NCBI GenBank assembly: GCA_963764345.1
Contig: CAVXSF010000004.1
Location: 62,001-126,000, forward strand
From: DASQZK01 sp963764345
GTDB taxonomy: Bacteria; Bacteroidota; Bacteroidia; Bacteroidales; GCA-2748055
Length of the DNA stretch: 64,000 nucleotides
Direction of reading: 5' to 3'
Positions 54,835-63,672 of this stretch are shown one piece after another. A program made the translations under genes and the position numbers. How positions within the stretch are numbered: position 1 is the first letter of the stretch; every line of letters begins with the position of its first letter. The notes under the pieces were generated by a model. The model was not told the DNA's origin. It did not search any database and saw only the letters and a list, made by a program, of their open reading frames with translations.

Positions 54835-55626
54835 ATGAAAACAGCCTTCGGAATTTGTCTTCAGTATTTTATCCCAATGCGCCGGGAGGATTCGGATAGA
54901 TCGGAGATGGTCAGCCAGATCCTGTTTGGTGAGACCTTTCGTATCACCAGTGAAAGTAAGCAGGGAAAATTTGCCCTCATAAAAGCGGATATAGACGGAT
55001 ATGAAGGATGGATCGATACCAGGACGATACGGTACATGGATGAGAAGACTTATTTCCATTATACCGGACTGCAGCCCTTAATCCTTCACAAAAATGTAAG
55101 CATGACGTCATCTTCCCCCGGTTATCCCCCACTCAAAGCCGGTGCCGGCAGTACTTTCAGGCCAGAAAACGGTATGCTCCTGCCTGATCTTGACATGTAT
55201 ACCATTCCTCCTGACCTTACACAGGGATCGGCAACGGAAAAAAGGTCCCGCCTGATGACCTTCAGTGAACATTTTATCTCGGTCCCCTATCTCTGGGGTG
55301 GCAGGTCCGACGTAGGCACCGATTGCTCCGGGCTGGTTCAGAACCTGTTCAGACAGGCCGGGATCCCTCTTCCCAGGGACGCTTCCCAACAGGCACTTAC
55401 AGGAAAAACACTGAGCTTTATTTCGGAGGCAAGGCCCGGCGATCTCGCCTTTTTTGATAATGAGGATGGTGTGATCGTACATACCGGCATCATCATGGGT
55501 AATCATAAGATCATCCATGCTTCCGGCAGGGTGAGAATTGATAAAATTGATCACCAGGGAATTTACTCCGGGGAAGATTCAAAATATACCCATAAACTCA
55601 GGGTCCTGAAAAATGTCATCGACTGA
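54835..55626 (+). CDS. NlpC/P60 cysteine peptidase with SH3-like domains
   Basis: The 263-residue protein (start ATG 54835) has an SH3b-like N-terminal region (about residues 25-75; GETFRITSESKQGKFALIKA) and a second SH3-like part to about residue 130. A C-terminal NlpC/P60 domain follows, with the catalytic Cys in GTDCSGLVQNLFRQAGIPLP and the catalytic His in VHTGIIMGNHKIIHASGRVR. It cleaves peptidoglycan stem peptides (D,L-endopeptidase type), as in the YkfC-like group involved in murein peptide recycling. No signal peptide is evident, which favours a cytoplasmic recycling role. Confidence 0.9.
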   Translation: MKTAFGICLQYFIPMRREDSDRSEMVSQILFGETFRITSESKQGKFALIKADIDGYEGWIDTRTIRYMDEKTYFHYTGLQPLILHKNVSMTSSSPGYPPLKAGAGSTFRPENGMLLPDLDMYTIPPDLTQGSATEKRSRLMTFSEHFISVPYLWGGRSDVGTDCSGLVQNLFRQAGIPLPRDASQQALTGKTLSFISEARPGDLAFFDNEDGVIVHTGIIMGNHKIIHASGRVRIDKIDHQGIYSGEDSKYTHKLRVLKNVID

Positions 55627-55661
55627 ACCATTTCATATCATTCACTTTAAAAACCATTGAA

Positions 55662-55979
55662 ATGATAACCGTAAACACTCCTCAAATTCCCGGAAGGGAA
55701 ATTACTGAAGCCCTGGGCATTGTCAGGGGAAACACCATCAGGGCCAGGAACATCGGCAGGGATTTCCTTGCGTTTCTGAAGAATGTGGTTGGCGGCGAGA
55801 TCAAGGAATACACCAAGCTGATGACCGATTCACGCGAGGAAGCCTTGTCCCGGATGATCAAAGATGCTGAAAGGCTCGGCGCCGATGCCGTGGTAAATGT
55901 CCGCTTTTCCACCTCTATGGTTATGCAGGCCAGTTCCGAGATCCTGGCTTATGGCACGGCCGTGAAACTAAAACCCTAA
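55662..55979 (+). CDS. YbjQ/UPF0145 family protein
   Basis: The 105-residue protein matches the YbjQ-like family: EITEALGIVRGNTIRARNIG near the start, a Gly-Gly-Glu loop (VGGEIKEYTKLMTDSREEAL) and the C-terminal GADAVVNVRFSTSMVMQASS with LAYGTAVKL. Members form a pentameric beta-barrel-like fold; the function is uncertain (some are annotated heavy-metal binding). It lies 35 bp after the NlpC/P60 gene and 4 bp before a possible tiny membrane-protein gene. Confidence 0.9.
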   Translation: MITVNTPQIPGREITEALGIVRGNTIRARNIGRDFLAFLKNVVGGEIKEYTKLMTDSREEALSRMIKDAERLGADAVVNVRFSTSMVMQASSEILAYGTAVKLKP

Positions 55980-55983
55980 AGTC

Positions 55984-56116
55984 ATGAGCTAGCGACAGGA
56001 TTGCAACCATCATCTCCGCCATCATCTTTCTCGTGGTGCTGGTGGCTTTGGTAATCGTCATTATCAGGCGTGTCAGGGAAAAGAAAGACGAAGATTTCGA
56101 GGACAGGCCGTGGTGA
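55984..56116 (+). pseudogene. Tiny single-helix membrane protein gene, start out of frame by one base
   Basis: One frame encodes DRIATIISAIIFLVVLVALV, then IVIIRRVREKKDEDFEDRPW and a stop at 56114: one strong transmembrane helix followed by a charged tail. The only nearby ATG (55984) reads MS then TAG. Removing the T at 55990 gives MSSDRIATII and a 43-residue protein 4 bp after the YbjQ-like gene. This is the same one-extra-base pattern as in six larger genes here, though not in a homopolymer. Function unknown; small membrane proteins of this type are easily missed. Confidence 0.45.
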
Positions 56117-56214
56117 GAGGGAAGAGGGGAAGAATGTGAAGAAGAGGAGAAGAGGTGAGGAAGATGGAGGAGATTGGGGAAGGGAAGAGGAAAAAGCCTG
56201 ATCCCGGGATTGGG

Positions 56215-56775
56215 TCGATGAACCCGTGACCGGTAACCCATGCCAAGCCGCGGTTTTTGCCCATGTTTTGAATGGACGTTGATCCCGGGAACTCTGGAAG
56301 GCTTCAATTATAGATTCCGATTTTTATCGGAACGGTCTCGCCCATGGTCAGAACAGTCAACGATCACAGGTACCCCGGAGGGGTTCAATAATGGTAGCCA
56401 GCGTTTTTTGTGGTTGAAATGGCCGGCTTTTACCCGTTATCCTGCCACTTTTAATCATTATTTCCTACTGTCCCGGCAATCATCTCAAGAAAAATCACAT
56501 CCCTGGTTAGAAGGTCGAGATAGGCTTATACAAAAAAGGACTGAAATATTTTTGCAGTGAGAAAAAAAAATGATGATTTCAGCTGGCATTCATCAAAACG
56601 AGAGTCATCATTTTGGGTGAGTTGATAACTTTTCGTCAAAAAGCGGGAAATGGGGACGCTGAGATCAGGGGGGTGAAAGTCATTAAGGGCGGCAGGTTTG
56701 GAAGGCGGGGGTGGGATCCCTTTTCAAGAAAAGACTCCTTAGAATAACGAAGCCCTTTGCTGTGCCCTGACCTAA
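56215..56775. repeat. Degenerate ~500-bp repeat, inverted partner of 13.6-14.1 kb
   Basis: This region corresponds, in reverse complement, to 13593-14070. Anchors on the + strand are GGACTGAAATATTTTTGCA, TGATGATTTCAGCT, AGTTGATAACTTTTCGTC and TAGAATAACGAAGCCCTTTG. The first half (56215-56500) is more diverged and also contains an internal near-duplicate (GGAAGGCTTCAATTAT and GGAGGGGTTCAATAAT). No credible gene is seen. Confidence 0.7.
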
Positions 56776-56850
56776 CCTTGTCCCCGGCGGAGGGCGGAGA
56801 GGAACTTTTCGTAGAGACACACCTTGAAGACACACGAAGCATGTCTATGT

Positions 56851-58740
56851 TAAGAAGGGAGTTAGGGAGTTAGGGAGTTAGGGATTGAGGGATTGAGGGA
56901 TTGAGGGATTGTGAGGGATTGAGGGATTGAGGGATTGAGGGATTGTGAGGGATTGAGGGATTGAGGGATTGAGGGATTGTGAGGGATTGAGGGATTGAGG
57001 GATTGAGGGATTGAGTGGAGAATATCGAATCGATTCGGAGACGGGCGAAGGACTTAGTAAATGCTACGGTGGGCTGGGTTTCCCCTTTAGGGGACTAAGG
57101 GGTGAGCGTGGGGAAGGAAGATGTCGGAAAAAAGAACAAAAGAAAGAGAGGAAAGAAAGGCGAAAGGTGAGAGGTGAAAGGCGGATAAATGATGGCCTTT
57201 TTTATTAGAGACGTGCAATTATGTACGTCTCCTGGAAAATACGGAATTAATCATTCGTGCGAAAAGCGAAAGGCAAAATTGAGGGATTGAGTGAGAATAT
57301 CGAATGATTCGGAGACGGGAGAAGGACTTAGTAAATGCTACGGTGGGCTGGGTTTCCCCTTTAAGGGGATTAAGGGGTGAGCGTGGGAAAGAAGATGTCG
57401 GGAAAAAGAATAAAAGGAAATAGATGGAAAGAAAGGCCGAAGGTGAGAGGTGAAAGGCGGATAAATGATGGCCTTTTTTCGTAGAGACGTGCAATTATGT
57501 ACGTCTCCTGGAAAATACGGAATTAATCATTCGCGCGAAAGGCAAATATCGAATATTGAATGATCGAATATCGAATGATTCGGAGACGGGCGAAGGACTT
57601 AGTAAATGCTACGGTGGGCTGGGTTTCCCCTTTAGGGGACTAAGGGGTGAGCGTGGGAAGGAAGATTTCGGAAAAAAGAGCAAAAGAAAGAGTGGGAAGA
57701 AATGCGAAAGGTGAAAGTTAGGGAGTTAGGGAGTTAGGGAGTTAGGGAGTTAGGGAGTTAGGGAGTTAGTGGGAAGAAAGTGAATGATTGCTAAATATCA
57801 ATATCAAAAACGTAGATGAAGTGATGCATCACGTCTCCATAGGGAATTGAATGTCGAATATTGAATGATTGAATATCGAATATCGAATATTGAATGATTC
57901 GGAGATGGGCGAAGGACTTAGTAAATGCTAAGGTGGGCTGGGTTTCCCCTTTAGGGGACTAAGGGGTGAGCGTGGGGAAGGAAGGTTTTGGAAAAAAGAG
58001 CAAAAGAAAGAGTGGGAAGAAATGCGAAAGGTGAAAGTTAGGGAGTTAGGGAGTTAGGGATTTAGGGAGTTAGGGAGTTAGGGAGTTAGTGGGAAGAAAG
58101 TGAATGATTGCTAAATATCAATATCAAAAACGTAGATGAAGTGATGCATCACGTCTCCATGGGGAATTGAATGTCGAATATTGAATATCGAATATTGAAT
58201 ATTGAATATCGAATATCGAATATTGAATGATTCGGAGACGGGCGAAGGACTTAGTAAATGCTACGGTGGGCTGGGTTTCCCCTTTAGGGGACTAAGGGGT
58301 GAGCGTGGGGAAGAAGGTTTTGGAAAAAAGAGCAAAAGAAAGAGTGGGAAGAAATGCGAAAGGTGAAAGTTAGGGATTGAGGGAGTTAGGGATTTAGGGA
58401 TTTAGGGAGTTAGGGAGTTAGGGAGTTAGGGAGTTAGGGAGTTAGGGATTGAGTGGGAAGAAAGTGAATGATTGCTAAATATCAATATCAAAAACGTAGA
58501 TGAAGTGATGCATCACGTCTCCATGGGGAATTGAATGTCGAATATTGAATATCGAATATCGAATATTGAATATCGAATATTGAATGATTCGGAGATGGGC
58601 GAAGGACTTAGTAAATGCTTAGGTGGGCTGGGTTTCCCCTTTAGGCGACTAAGGGGTGAGCGTGGGAAGGAAGGTTTTGGAAAAAAGAGCAAAAGAAAGA
58701 GTGGGAAGAAATGCGAAAGGTGAAAGTTAGGGAGTTAGGG
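56851..58740. repeat. Modular repeat field II (higher-order ~270-360 bp units)
   Basis: Six blocks containing GGTTTCCCCTTTAGGGGA (or close variants) start near 57077, 57350, 57622, 57941, 58273 and 58631, 272-358 bp apart. Each is followed by a purine-rich tract (GAAAGAGTGGGAAGAAATGC). Between blocks lie 8-mer arrays, GGGATTGA type at 56880-57015 and TTAGGGAG type at 57718-57768, 58038-58088 and 58370-58450. Hairpin blocks (GAAGTGATGCATCACGTCTC at about 57828, 58138 and 58500; AGACGTGCAATTATGTACGTCT at about 57208 and 57483) and GAATATT/GAATATC runs also occur. The open frames here are repeat artefacts. Confidence 0.9.
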
Positions 58741-58838
58741 GTGTGGGCGGCGAAAACAATACCTTTAGTCCTGCGACGTTATAACAGGGCCGGTTGTATC
58801 GATGAGAGACATAACCACATCCATGAAAACTGACGATC

Positions 58839-59276
58839 ATGAGTTTCACCTACAAATATCCTCGTCCTGCCTTAACGGCTGATGTCTTACTCTTTCACAG
58901 CGAAAACGAGAGGGTGTCGGTTCTCCTGGTACGCCGTAAATTTCCACCCTTCGAAGGCAAGTGGGCACTGCCCGGCGGATTCATGAACCTTGACGAAACT
59001 CTCAAAAATGCAGCCCGTCGGGAGCTTCAGGAGGAAACATCGATCATCGTAAATGACCTCATTCCGTTCCATGTCTTCGATGAGATAGGACGTGATCCCC
59101 GTGGCCGGACCATCACCCTGACATTCTATGCCCTCCTGTCAGAAAAGCCCTCAGCTGCCATGGCCGGGGATGACGCCTCCGAACTCAAATGGTTTGACCT
59201 TGATGATCTGCCCGGCCTCGCCTTCGATCACCGTAAAATCATTGCTCTTGCACAGGAAGAAATACTGAAGGTTTAG
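58839..59276 (+). CDS. Nudix hydrolase
   Basis: The 145-residue protein has a complete Nudix box, GGFMNLDETLKNAARRELQE followed by ETSI (G-x5-E-x7-R-E-x2-E-E), near residues 47-70, which binds Mg2+. The rest has the Nudix fold (ALTADVLLFHSENERVSVLL, ELKWFDLDDLPGLAFDHRKI). The FEGKWALPGGF context resembles ADP-ribose pyrophosphatase-like NrtR/NudF relatives, but no DNA-binding extension is present. The exact nucleotide substrate is unknown. Confidence 0.9.
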   Translation: MSFTYKYPRPALTADVLLFHSENERVSVLLVRRKFPPFEGKWALPGGFMNLDETLKNAARRELQEETSIIVNDLIPFHVFDEIGRDPRGRTITLTFYALLSEKPSAAMAGDDASELKWFDLDDLPGLAFDHRKIIALAQEEILKV

Positions 59277-59333
59277 GATCATGCCTCCTGCGATGATATA
59301 ATGTAACTAAAGTTTCGCGTTTCATGAGGGAAC

Positions 59334-59459
59334 ATGGAAAAGATAAATATGGAACACGGATCCCGATTAAGAATGTCAGGACAGGTGAACGAGGATGAAG
59401 GGTTAAAAGGGAACACAGATCCCGATGAGGTAAAAGAAGATGAAGATAATATCGAATAA
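59334..59459 (+). CDS. Possible 41-residue acidic peptide
   Basis: An ATG at 59334, preceded by GAGGG at a ribosome-site distance, opens a 41-residue frame (MEKINMEHGSRLRMSGQVNE...). It is strongly acidic at the end (EVKEDEDNIE). It contains a partial internal duplication: GAACACGGATCCCGAT and GAACACAGATCCCGAT, 71 bp apart. No family is recognised. It could be a chance frame. Confidence 0.2.
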   Translation: MEKINMEHGSRLRMSGQVNEDEGLKGNTDPDEVKEDEDNIE

Positions 59460-59460
59460 G

Positions 59461-60002
59461 GCACTCTCTACCCTCCACCCCTCCCAAAACCCCTGTCCTG
59501 TTAGAGTGGCCTATATTATAATGAGTTAAGTCGTTGTGATGACCGTTTCTTTCATTTGAACTTTCGATAGTGCATTACTAAAAAACTGGTTGTTTTACGA
59601 CAATTTTTATCGGAGTGAACGCCCCACGCCAATCATGATAGCGGTTTTATGAACACTTCGTTCCACCCCTCCCCTGAGGGAGAGTGGCTTTTCATCTAAT
59701 GACATAAGTTGATATGAGAGCACTTTTTAAAATAAAATTTTCTTGTGCAAGGTTATAGGAAGACCGTTCATCTCAAAATATATTTTATCGGTGTGAACAC
59801 CCCAGACCTTCCAGGGCCTGGGGGGAGAGGTGGAACTCCCTATCTTCCTAACCTCTAACTTTCTAACTTCCTAACTTCCTAACCTCTAACTCCCTAACTC
59901 TCTAACTCCTATCTTCAACACCTCCCCCACCCCTGCCTTCCAACCCTATGCCCTGCACCCCGCTATTTCCCCATGCACCCTTCATCCTTTTACCTTTTTT
60001 AC
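59461..60002. repeat. Diverged tandem duplication and CTAAC-type array, no gene
   Basis: Two diverged copies of a ~125-bp stretch lie at about 59503-59626 and 59681-59805. Each starts GAGTGGC, contains an ATAA/TAAT-GA...TAAGT-G-TG core and ends TTTTATCGG-GTGAAC-CCCCA. From 59843 to 59920 the + strand is an irregular array of CTAACTTTCTAACTTCCTAAC units, the complement type of the GTTAGGGA arrays elsewhere. Nothing else is seen before the cysD promoter. Confidence 0.6.
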
Positions 60003-60010
60003 TATATTTG
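60003..60010 (+). promoter_or_regulatory. Candidate -7 promoter element for cysDN
   Basis: TATATTTG is a full TAnnTTTG match 51 bp upstream of the cysD start. A short imperfect stem (CCTGCCCTTCAGGCTGG, 60028-60044) lies in the leader. No -33 element or known riboswitch was recognised. Confidence 0.5.
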
Positions 60011-60061
60011 TCCTTTGAATTTAAACCTGCCCTTCAGGCTGGAACTTAAGGAAAAAATGAT

Positions 60062-60967
60062 ATGGATAATTTTACGTTGACACATCTGAGAGAGCTGGAA
60101 TCGGAATCCATTTATGTGATCAGGGAAGTAGGAGCTCAGTTTGAACGGCCTGCCCTTTTATTTTCCGGCGGGAAAGATTCCATTGTGATGTATTACCTGG
60201 CCAGGAAAGCCTTCTTTCCTGCAAAAGTGCCTTTTCCCTGCCTTCATATCGATACCGGCCATAACTTTCCGGAAACGCTTGAATTCCGGGATAAGCTGAT
60301 GGATGATACCGGTGGTAAATGTCTCGTACGCTTCGTGCAGGATTCGATTAACTCGGGTAAGGCAGTGGAAGAGAAAGGCGTCAATGCCAGCCGTAACGTT
60401 CTTCAGACGGTGACCCTTCTCGATGCCATCGAAGAATTTAAGTTTGATGCTGCTCTGGGTGGTGGACGGCGGGATGAAGAAAAAGCCCGTGCCAAGGAAC
60501 GTTTCTTCTCCCACCGGGATGAGTTCGGACAATGGGATCCGAAAAATCAAAGACCCGAACTCTGGAATATTTTTAACGGTAAGAAACAGATGGGCGAGCA
60601 CTTCCGTGTTTTCCCGCTCAGCAACTGGACTGAGATGGATGTATGGCAGTATATTTTCATGGAGGACATCGATATTCCCCAGCTTTACTTCACTCATAAA
60701 CGTGAGGTTTTCAACCGCGACGGCGTGTGGCTTGCCACCGCACCCTTCATGCAGATGAAGCCTGATGAGAAAGCGGAAACACTCGATGTCAGATGCCGTA
60801 CCATTGGCGACATCTCCTGCACCGGACTTACCCTGTCAACCGCCACCACCCTCGAGGATATCATCCAGGAAGTGGCTGCCACCCGGGTTACCGAACGCGG
60901 AGGCAGGTATGACGACCGCCGGTCGGAAGCTGCTATGGAAGACCGTAAAAAAGAAGGCTATTTTTAA
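60062..60967 (+). CDS. cysD: Sulfate adenylyltransferase subunit 2
   Basis: The 301-residue protein has the PP-loop FSGGKDSIVMYYLARKAFFP near residue 37 and the family segments PCLHIDTGHNFPETLEFRDK, ALGGGRRDEEKARAKERFFS, FPLSNWTEMDVWQYIFMEDI and RCRTIGDISCTGLTLSTATT. With CysN it activates sulfate to adenosine 5'-phosphosulfate in the cytoplasm. cysN follows after 126 bp. Length matches E. coli CysD (302). Confidence 0.97.
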   Translation: MDNFTLTHLRELESESIYVIREVGAQFERPALLFSGGKDSIVMYYLARKAFFPAKVPFPCLHIDTGHNFPETLEFRDKLMDDTGGKCLVRFVQDSINSGKAVEEKGVNASRNVLQTVTLLDAIEEFKFDAALGGGRRDEEKARAKERFFSHRDEFGQWDPKNQRPELWNIFNGKKQMGEHFRVFPLSNWTEMDVWQYIFMEDIDIPQLYFTHKREVFNRDGVWLATAPFMQMKPDEKAETLDVRCRTIGDISCTGLTLSTATTLEDIIQEVAATRVTERGGRYDDRRSEAAMEDRKKEGYF

Positions 60968-61093
60968 CCGGTACAGCAGGTTTCCCCGGCATGGCCTCTG
61001 TTTACACCTGCCTGATCTGTTCAGAATGAATCAATTTAATGAGAATGGAATAATCCCATAGATCCAAAAAAATAATTCTCGAACCCATATACC

Positions 61094-62381
61094 ATGATAA
61101 AGGAAAAAGAAAGCCCCACCCCCGGATACCTCGATATGCAGTTACTGAGGTTCACGACGGCAGGCAGTGTGGACGACGGAAAAAGCACACTTATCGGACG
61201 GTTGCTTTACGACAGTAAATCGATCTTTGAAGACCAGATGGAAGCTGTCAAGCTGGCCAGTGAACGGAGGGGTGACGAACACGTCAACCTGGCGTTGCTT
61301 ACCGACGGACTGCGTGCCGAAAGAGAACAGGGCATCACCATTGATGTGGCTTACCGTTATTTTGCCACGCCCAAAACGGAAATTTATCATTGCCGACACC
61401 CCGGGTCATATCCAGTATACCCGGAATATGGTGACCGGCGCATCCACCGCCAACCTGGCTATCATACTGGTCGATGCCCGCAACGGAGTACTGGAACAGA
61501 CCATAAGACATGCCTACATCGCCTCACTGCTACGGATCCCGCATGTGGTGATCTGCATTAACAAAATGGACCTGGTGGAATATAAGGAAGAACGGTTCGA
61601 AGAAATTAGGGAACATTTCGACAGTTTTTCTTCCAAACTGGATCTGAAAGATGTCCGTTATATTCCCATCAGTGCCTTAAAGGGTGACAATGTAGTGGAA
61701 AGATCAAAAAATATGACCTGGTACGACGGCCCCACTCTGCTTTATCTCCTGGAGACCATTCATATCTCCAGCGACCTGAATTTTGTCGATGGCCGTTTCC
61801 CTGTTCAGTATGTCGTTCGCCCGCAGTCGACCGAATACCACGATTACCGCGGATATGCCGGCCGTATCGCAAGCGGCATGTTTAAAAAAGGGGATACAGT
61901 GAAAGTCCTCCCTTCGGGATTCACTTCGGTTATAAGTTCTATAGACACCATGAAAGGCAGTCTTGAAGAGGCGTTCCCCCCGATGTCGGTAACGCTTACC
62001 CTTGATGATGATATCGACATCAGCCGTGGGAATATGATCGTTCTCGACAATAATAAAGAGCCGGTGGTAAGCCAGGATATCGAACTGATGGTTTGCTGGC
62101 TGGGCGAAAAACCGATGGTCCTCAACGGGAAATATACAGTACGCCATACTTCAAACGACGTCCGTTGCATCATCAAGGATGTGACCTATAAGATGAATAT
62201 CAATAACATGGAAAAGAATTTCGAAGACAAGAACATTGCCCTGAATGAGATCGCCAGGATTAAGATCCGGACCACTCAGCCTTTGTTTTTTGATTCCTAC
62301 CGGATAAACCGCCAGACAGGCAGCCTGATCCTCGTGGATGAAGCTACGAATAATACGGTCGGGGCAGGGATGATTGTGTGA
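61094..62381 (+). pseudogene. cysN: Sulfate adenylyltransferase subunit 1, frame broken by one extra base
   Basis: The first frame gives LRFTTAGSVDDGKSTLIGRL (G1), GLRAEREQGITIDVAYRYFA and then breaks. The second frame continues with KFIIADTPGHIQYTRNMVTG (G3), CINKMDLVEYKEERFEEIRE (G4), the beta-barrel domains and the C-terminal PLFFDSYRINRQTGSLILVD. Omitting one A from the AAAA at 61373-61376 turns ATPKTEIYH into ATPKRKFIIADTPGH and gives 428 residues. CysN is the GTPase that drives the CysD reaction. The operon partner is intact, so a base-calling insertion is likely. Confidence 0.93.
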
Positions 62382-62407
62382 TGAGACGGTAAAGGACTGA
62401 TAATCAT

Positions 62408-62490
62408 AATCTGTGTTAATCTGTGTAATCTGTGGTGAAAAAACGGTGAATGTAGTTTTTCACCACAGATTACACAGACTAGCACAGATT
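62408..62490. repeat. Large near-perfect inverted repeat downstream of cysN
   Basis: Two 35-bp arms (62408-62442 and 62456-62490) pair with only two mismatches around a 13-nt loop. Each arm contains GTGTAATCTGTGGTGAAA, the same sequence found singly in the repeat fields near 52.78 and 53.15 kb and in the split repeat flanking the IS island. Here two copies face each other. The transcript would form a long hairpin. Confidence 0.9.
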
Positions 62491-62573
62491 ACTCTTCCTT
62501 TGTCTCCCTTAACCTTTCTCCACTCCGTTCTCAGTCCTAAGCTCTCCGCTATCCCTACCCTTTCAGTTCAGGC

Positions 62574-62608
62574 AAAAAAAAACCGCTCATTTCTGAGCGG
62601 TTTTTTTA
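62574..62608. terminator. Bidirectional rho-independent terminator
   Basis: ACCGCTCA (62582-62589) pairs with TGAGCGGT (62594-62601) around TTTC, with A-tract and T-tract on the two sides. It can stop both cysN transcription (+) and the SusE-like gene (-), which are convergent here. Confidence 0.92.
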
Positions 62609-62621
62609 TTAAAGTAAAACC

Positions 62622-63647
62622 TTAAAGTTTCTTAGTGAGTTTGTCTTTAAGAACATTAACTCCAGTTGCAGCATTACCTGCAGATTTCTTGAAGGTAACA
62701 TCACCTGAACCGGGTCCAATGTAGTAAGTTACAGCATTAGCTCCCCACCAAAGACCTGAATCATTCAGGCTGGGAGAAACCGTAAACCTAATATAACCAT
62801 CGCATGTATTAAGTAATGGATCTGTAAAGTTCTCAAACCAAAGTCTGCCATAGCCCCAGCCAGCAAAATCTGTAGGCACAACTATTACACTTTTACCACC
62901 CGGGCATGAAACCTGGTAAGTTTTAGTGTTAACTGCGATTTGGAAAGTACTGGTGGCATCACCTGAAAAGAGACCAACAATGTCAAGTTTAAGAGTATCA
63001 CCATTTGACTGATCGACATTTTTGGTTATTGAAACCGGATAAAAAGCATCACCTGAATTATCATTCCAGTGCTCAAGAGCATCAATGGCATCGCCTTCAT
63101 AATCCGCCTCAACAAAAGGACAGGGAACCGGCAAATGAACAGCAACCGCTCCTCCTTTGAGTACCAGGGCAACGTTCCTGGTGCTGGGAGCTGTGGTAAC
63201 CGTACCATCGGGTAGATATCCCGGGATGATCTTACCGTTGTCAAGAGTGATATCAGTGTAAAAATCAAAGGAATCACCTTGCTTTATACTGTCTGCTACA
63301 GGGATGTTATCGAACAAACCAACCAGATCGGCAACTGTAACGGTAACTGTTGAAGGAAAAGAAGTTACGTCTGCAACTGTTTTTGGATCTGCATAATTTC
63401 CATTGTAAATCACTTTCACAGTCAGTTTATCAAAAGGATAGTCAAAGAGCTTATCAACAACGATGTCGAATTTAAATGCATCGAAGTTATTTCGGTCTAT
63501 GAGAAAGTCAGATGTCGGCGCCAGACTCAGCACCCCCACGTTGGAGTCCTGAATATTATTTGGCATCCTGCCGTTATTATCCTTTTCACAACCGGTGAAA
63601 AAGAATACAACGGAAAGAATCATAAAAATACGAACGATATATTTCAT
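62622..63647 (-). CDS. SusE-like outer-membrane lipoprotein downstream of SusD
   Basis: The 341-residue protein has a lipoprotein signal (FMILSVVFFFTGCEKDNNGR). A beta-rich body with tandem immunoglobulin-like features follows: GVLSLAPTSDFLIDRNNFDA, FDIVVDKLFDYPFDKLTVKV, DSFDFYTDITLDNGKIIPGY. Its position 25 bp after a SusD-like gene suggests a surface glycan-binding accessory of a polysaccharide utilisation locus (SusE/SusF analogue). The ligand is unknown. It ends just before a strong terminator, so it is the last gene of the operon. Confidence 0.75.
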   Translation of the reverse strand: MKYIVRIFMILSVVFFFTGCEKDNNGRMPNNIQDSNVGVLSLAPTSDFLIDRNNFDAFKFDIVVDKLFDYPFDKLTVKVIYNGNYADPKTVADVTSFPSTVTVTVADLVGLFDNIPVADSIKQGDSFDFYTDITLDNGKIIPGYLPDGTVTTAPSTRNVALVLKGGAVAVHLPVPCPFVEADYEGDAIDALEHWNDNSGDAFYPVSITKNVDQSNGDTLKLDIVGLFSGDATSTFQIAVNTKTYQVSCPGGKSVIVVPTDFAGWGYGRLWFENFTDPLLNTCDGYIRFTVSPSLNDSGLWWGANAVTYYIGPGSGDVTFKKSAGNAATGVNVLKDKLTKKL

Positions 63648-63672
63648 AATTTTCCTTTTTTAAATGAATTCA

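Noticed and set aside
57219..57494. Open frame of about 90 residues on the minus strand with Pro/Lys-rich text
   Set aside because: It lies wholly inside the repeat field, its text comes from the TCCCCTTTAGGGGA block, and the frame is not kept between copies.
61373..61376. Programmed +1 frameshifting in cysN and the other broken genes
   Set aside because: The sites differ in sequence and the families are not known for recoding; a shared insertion-type sequencing error is simpler.
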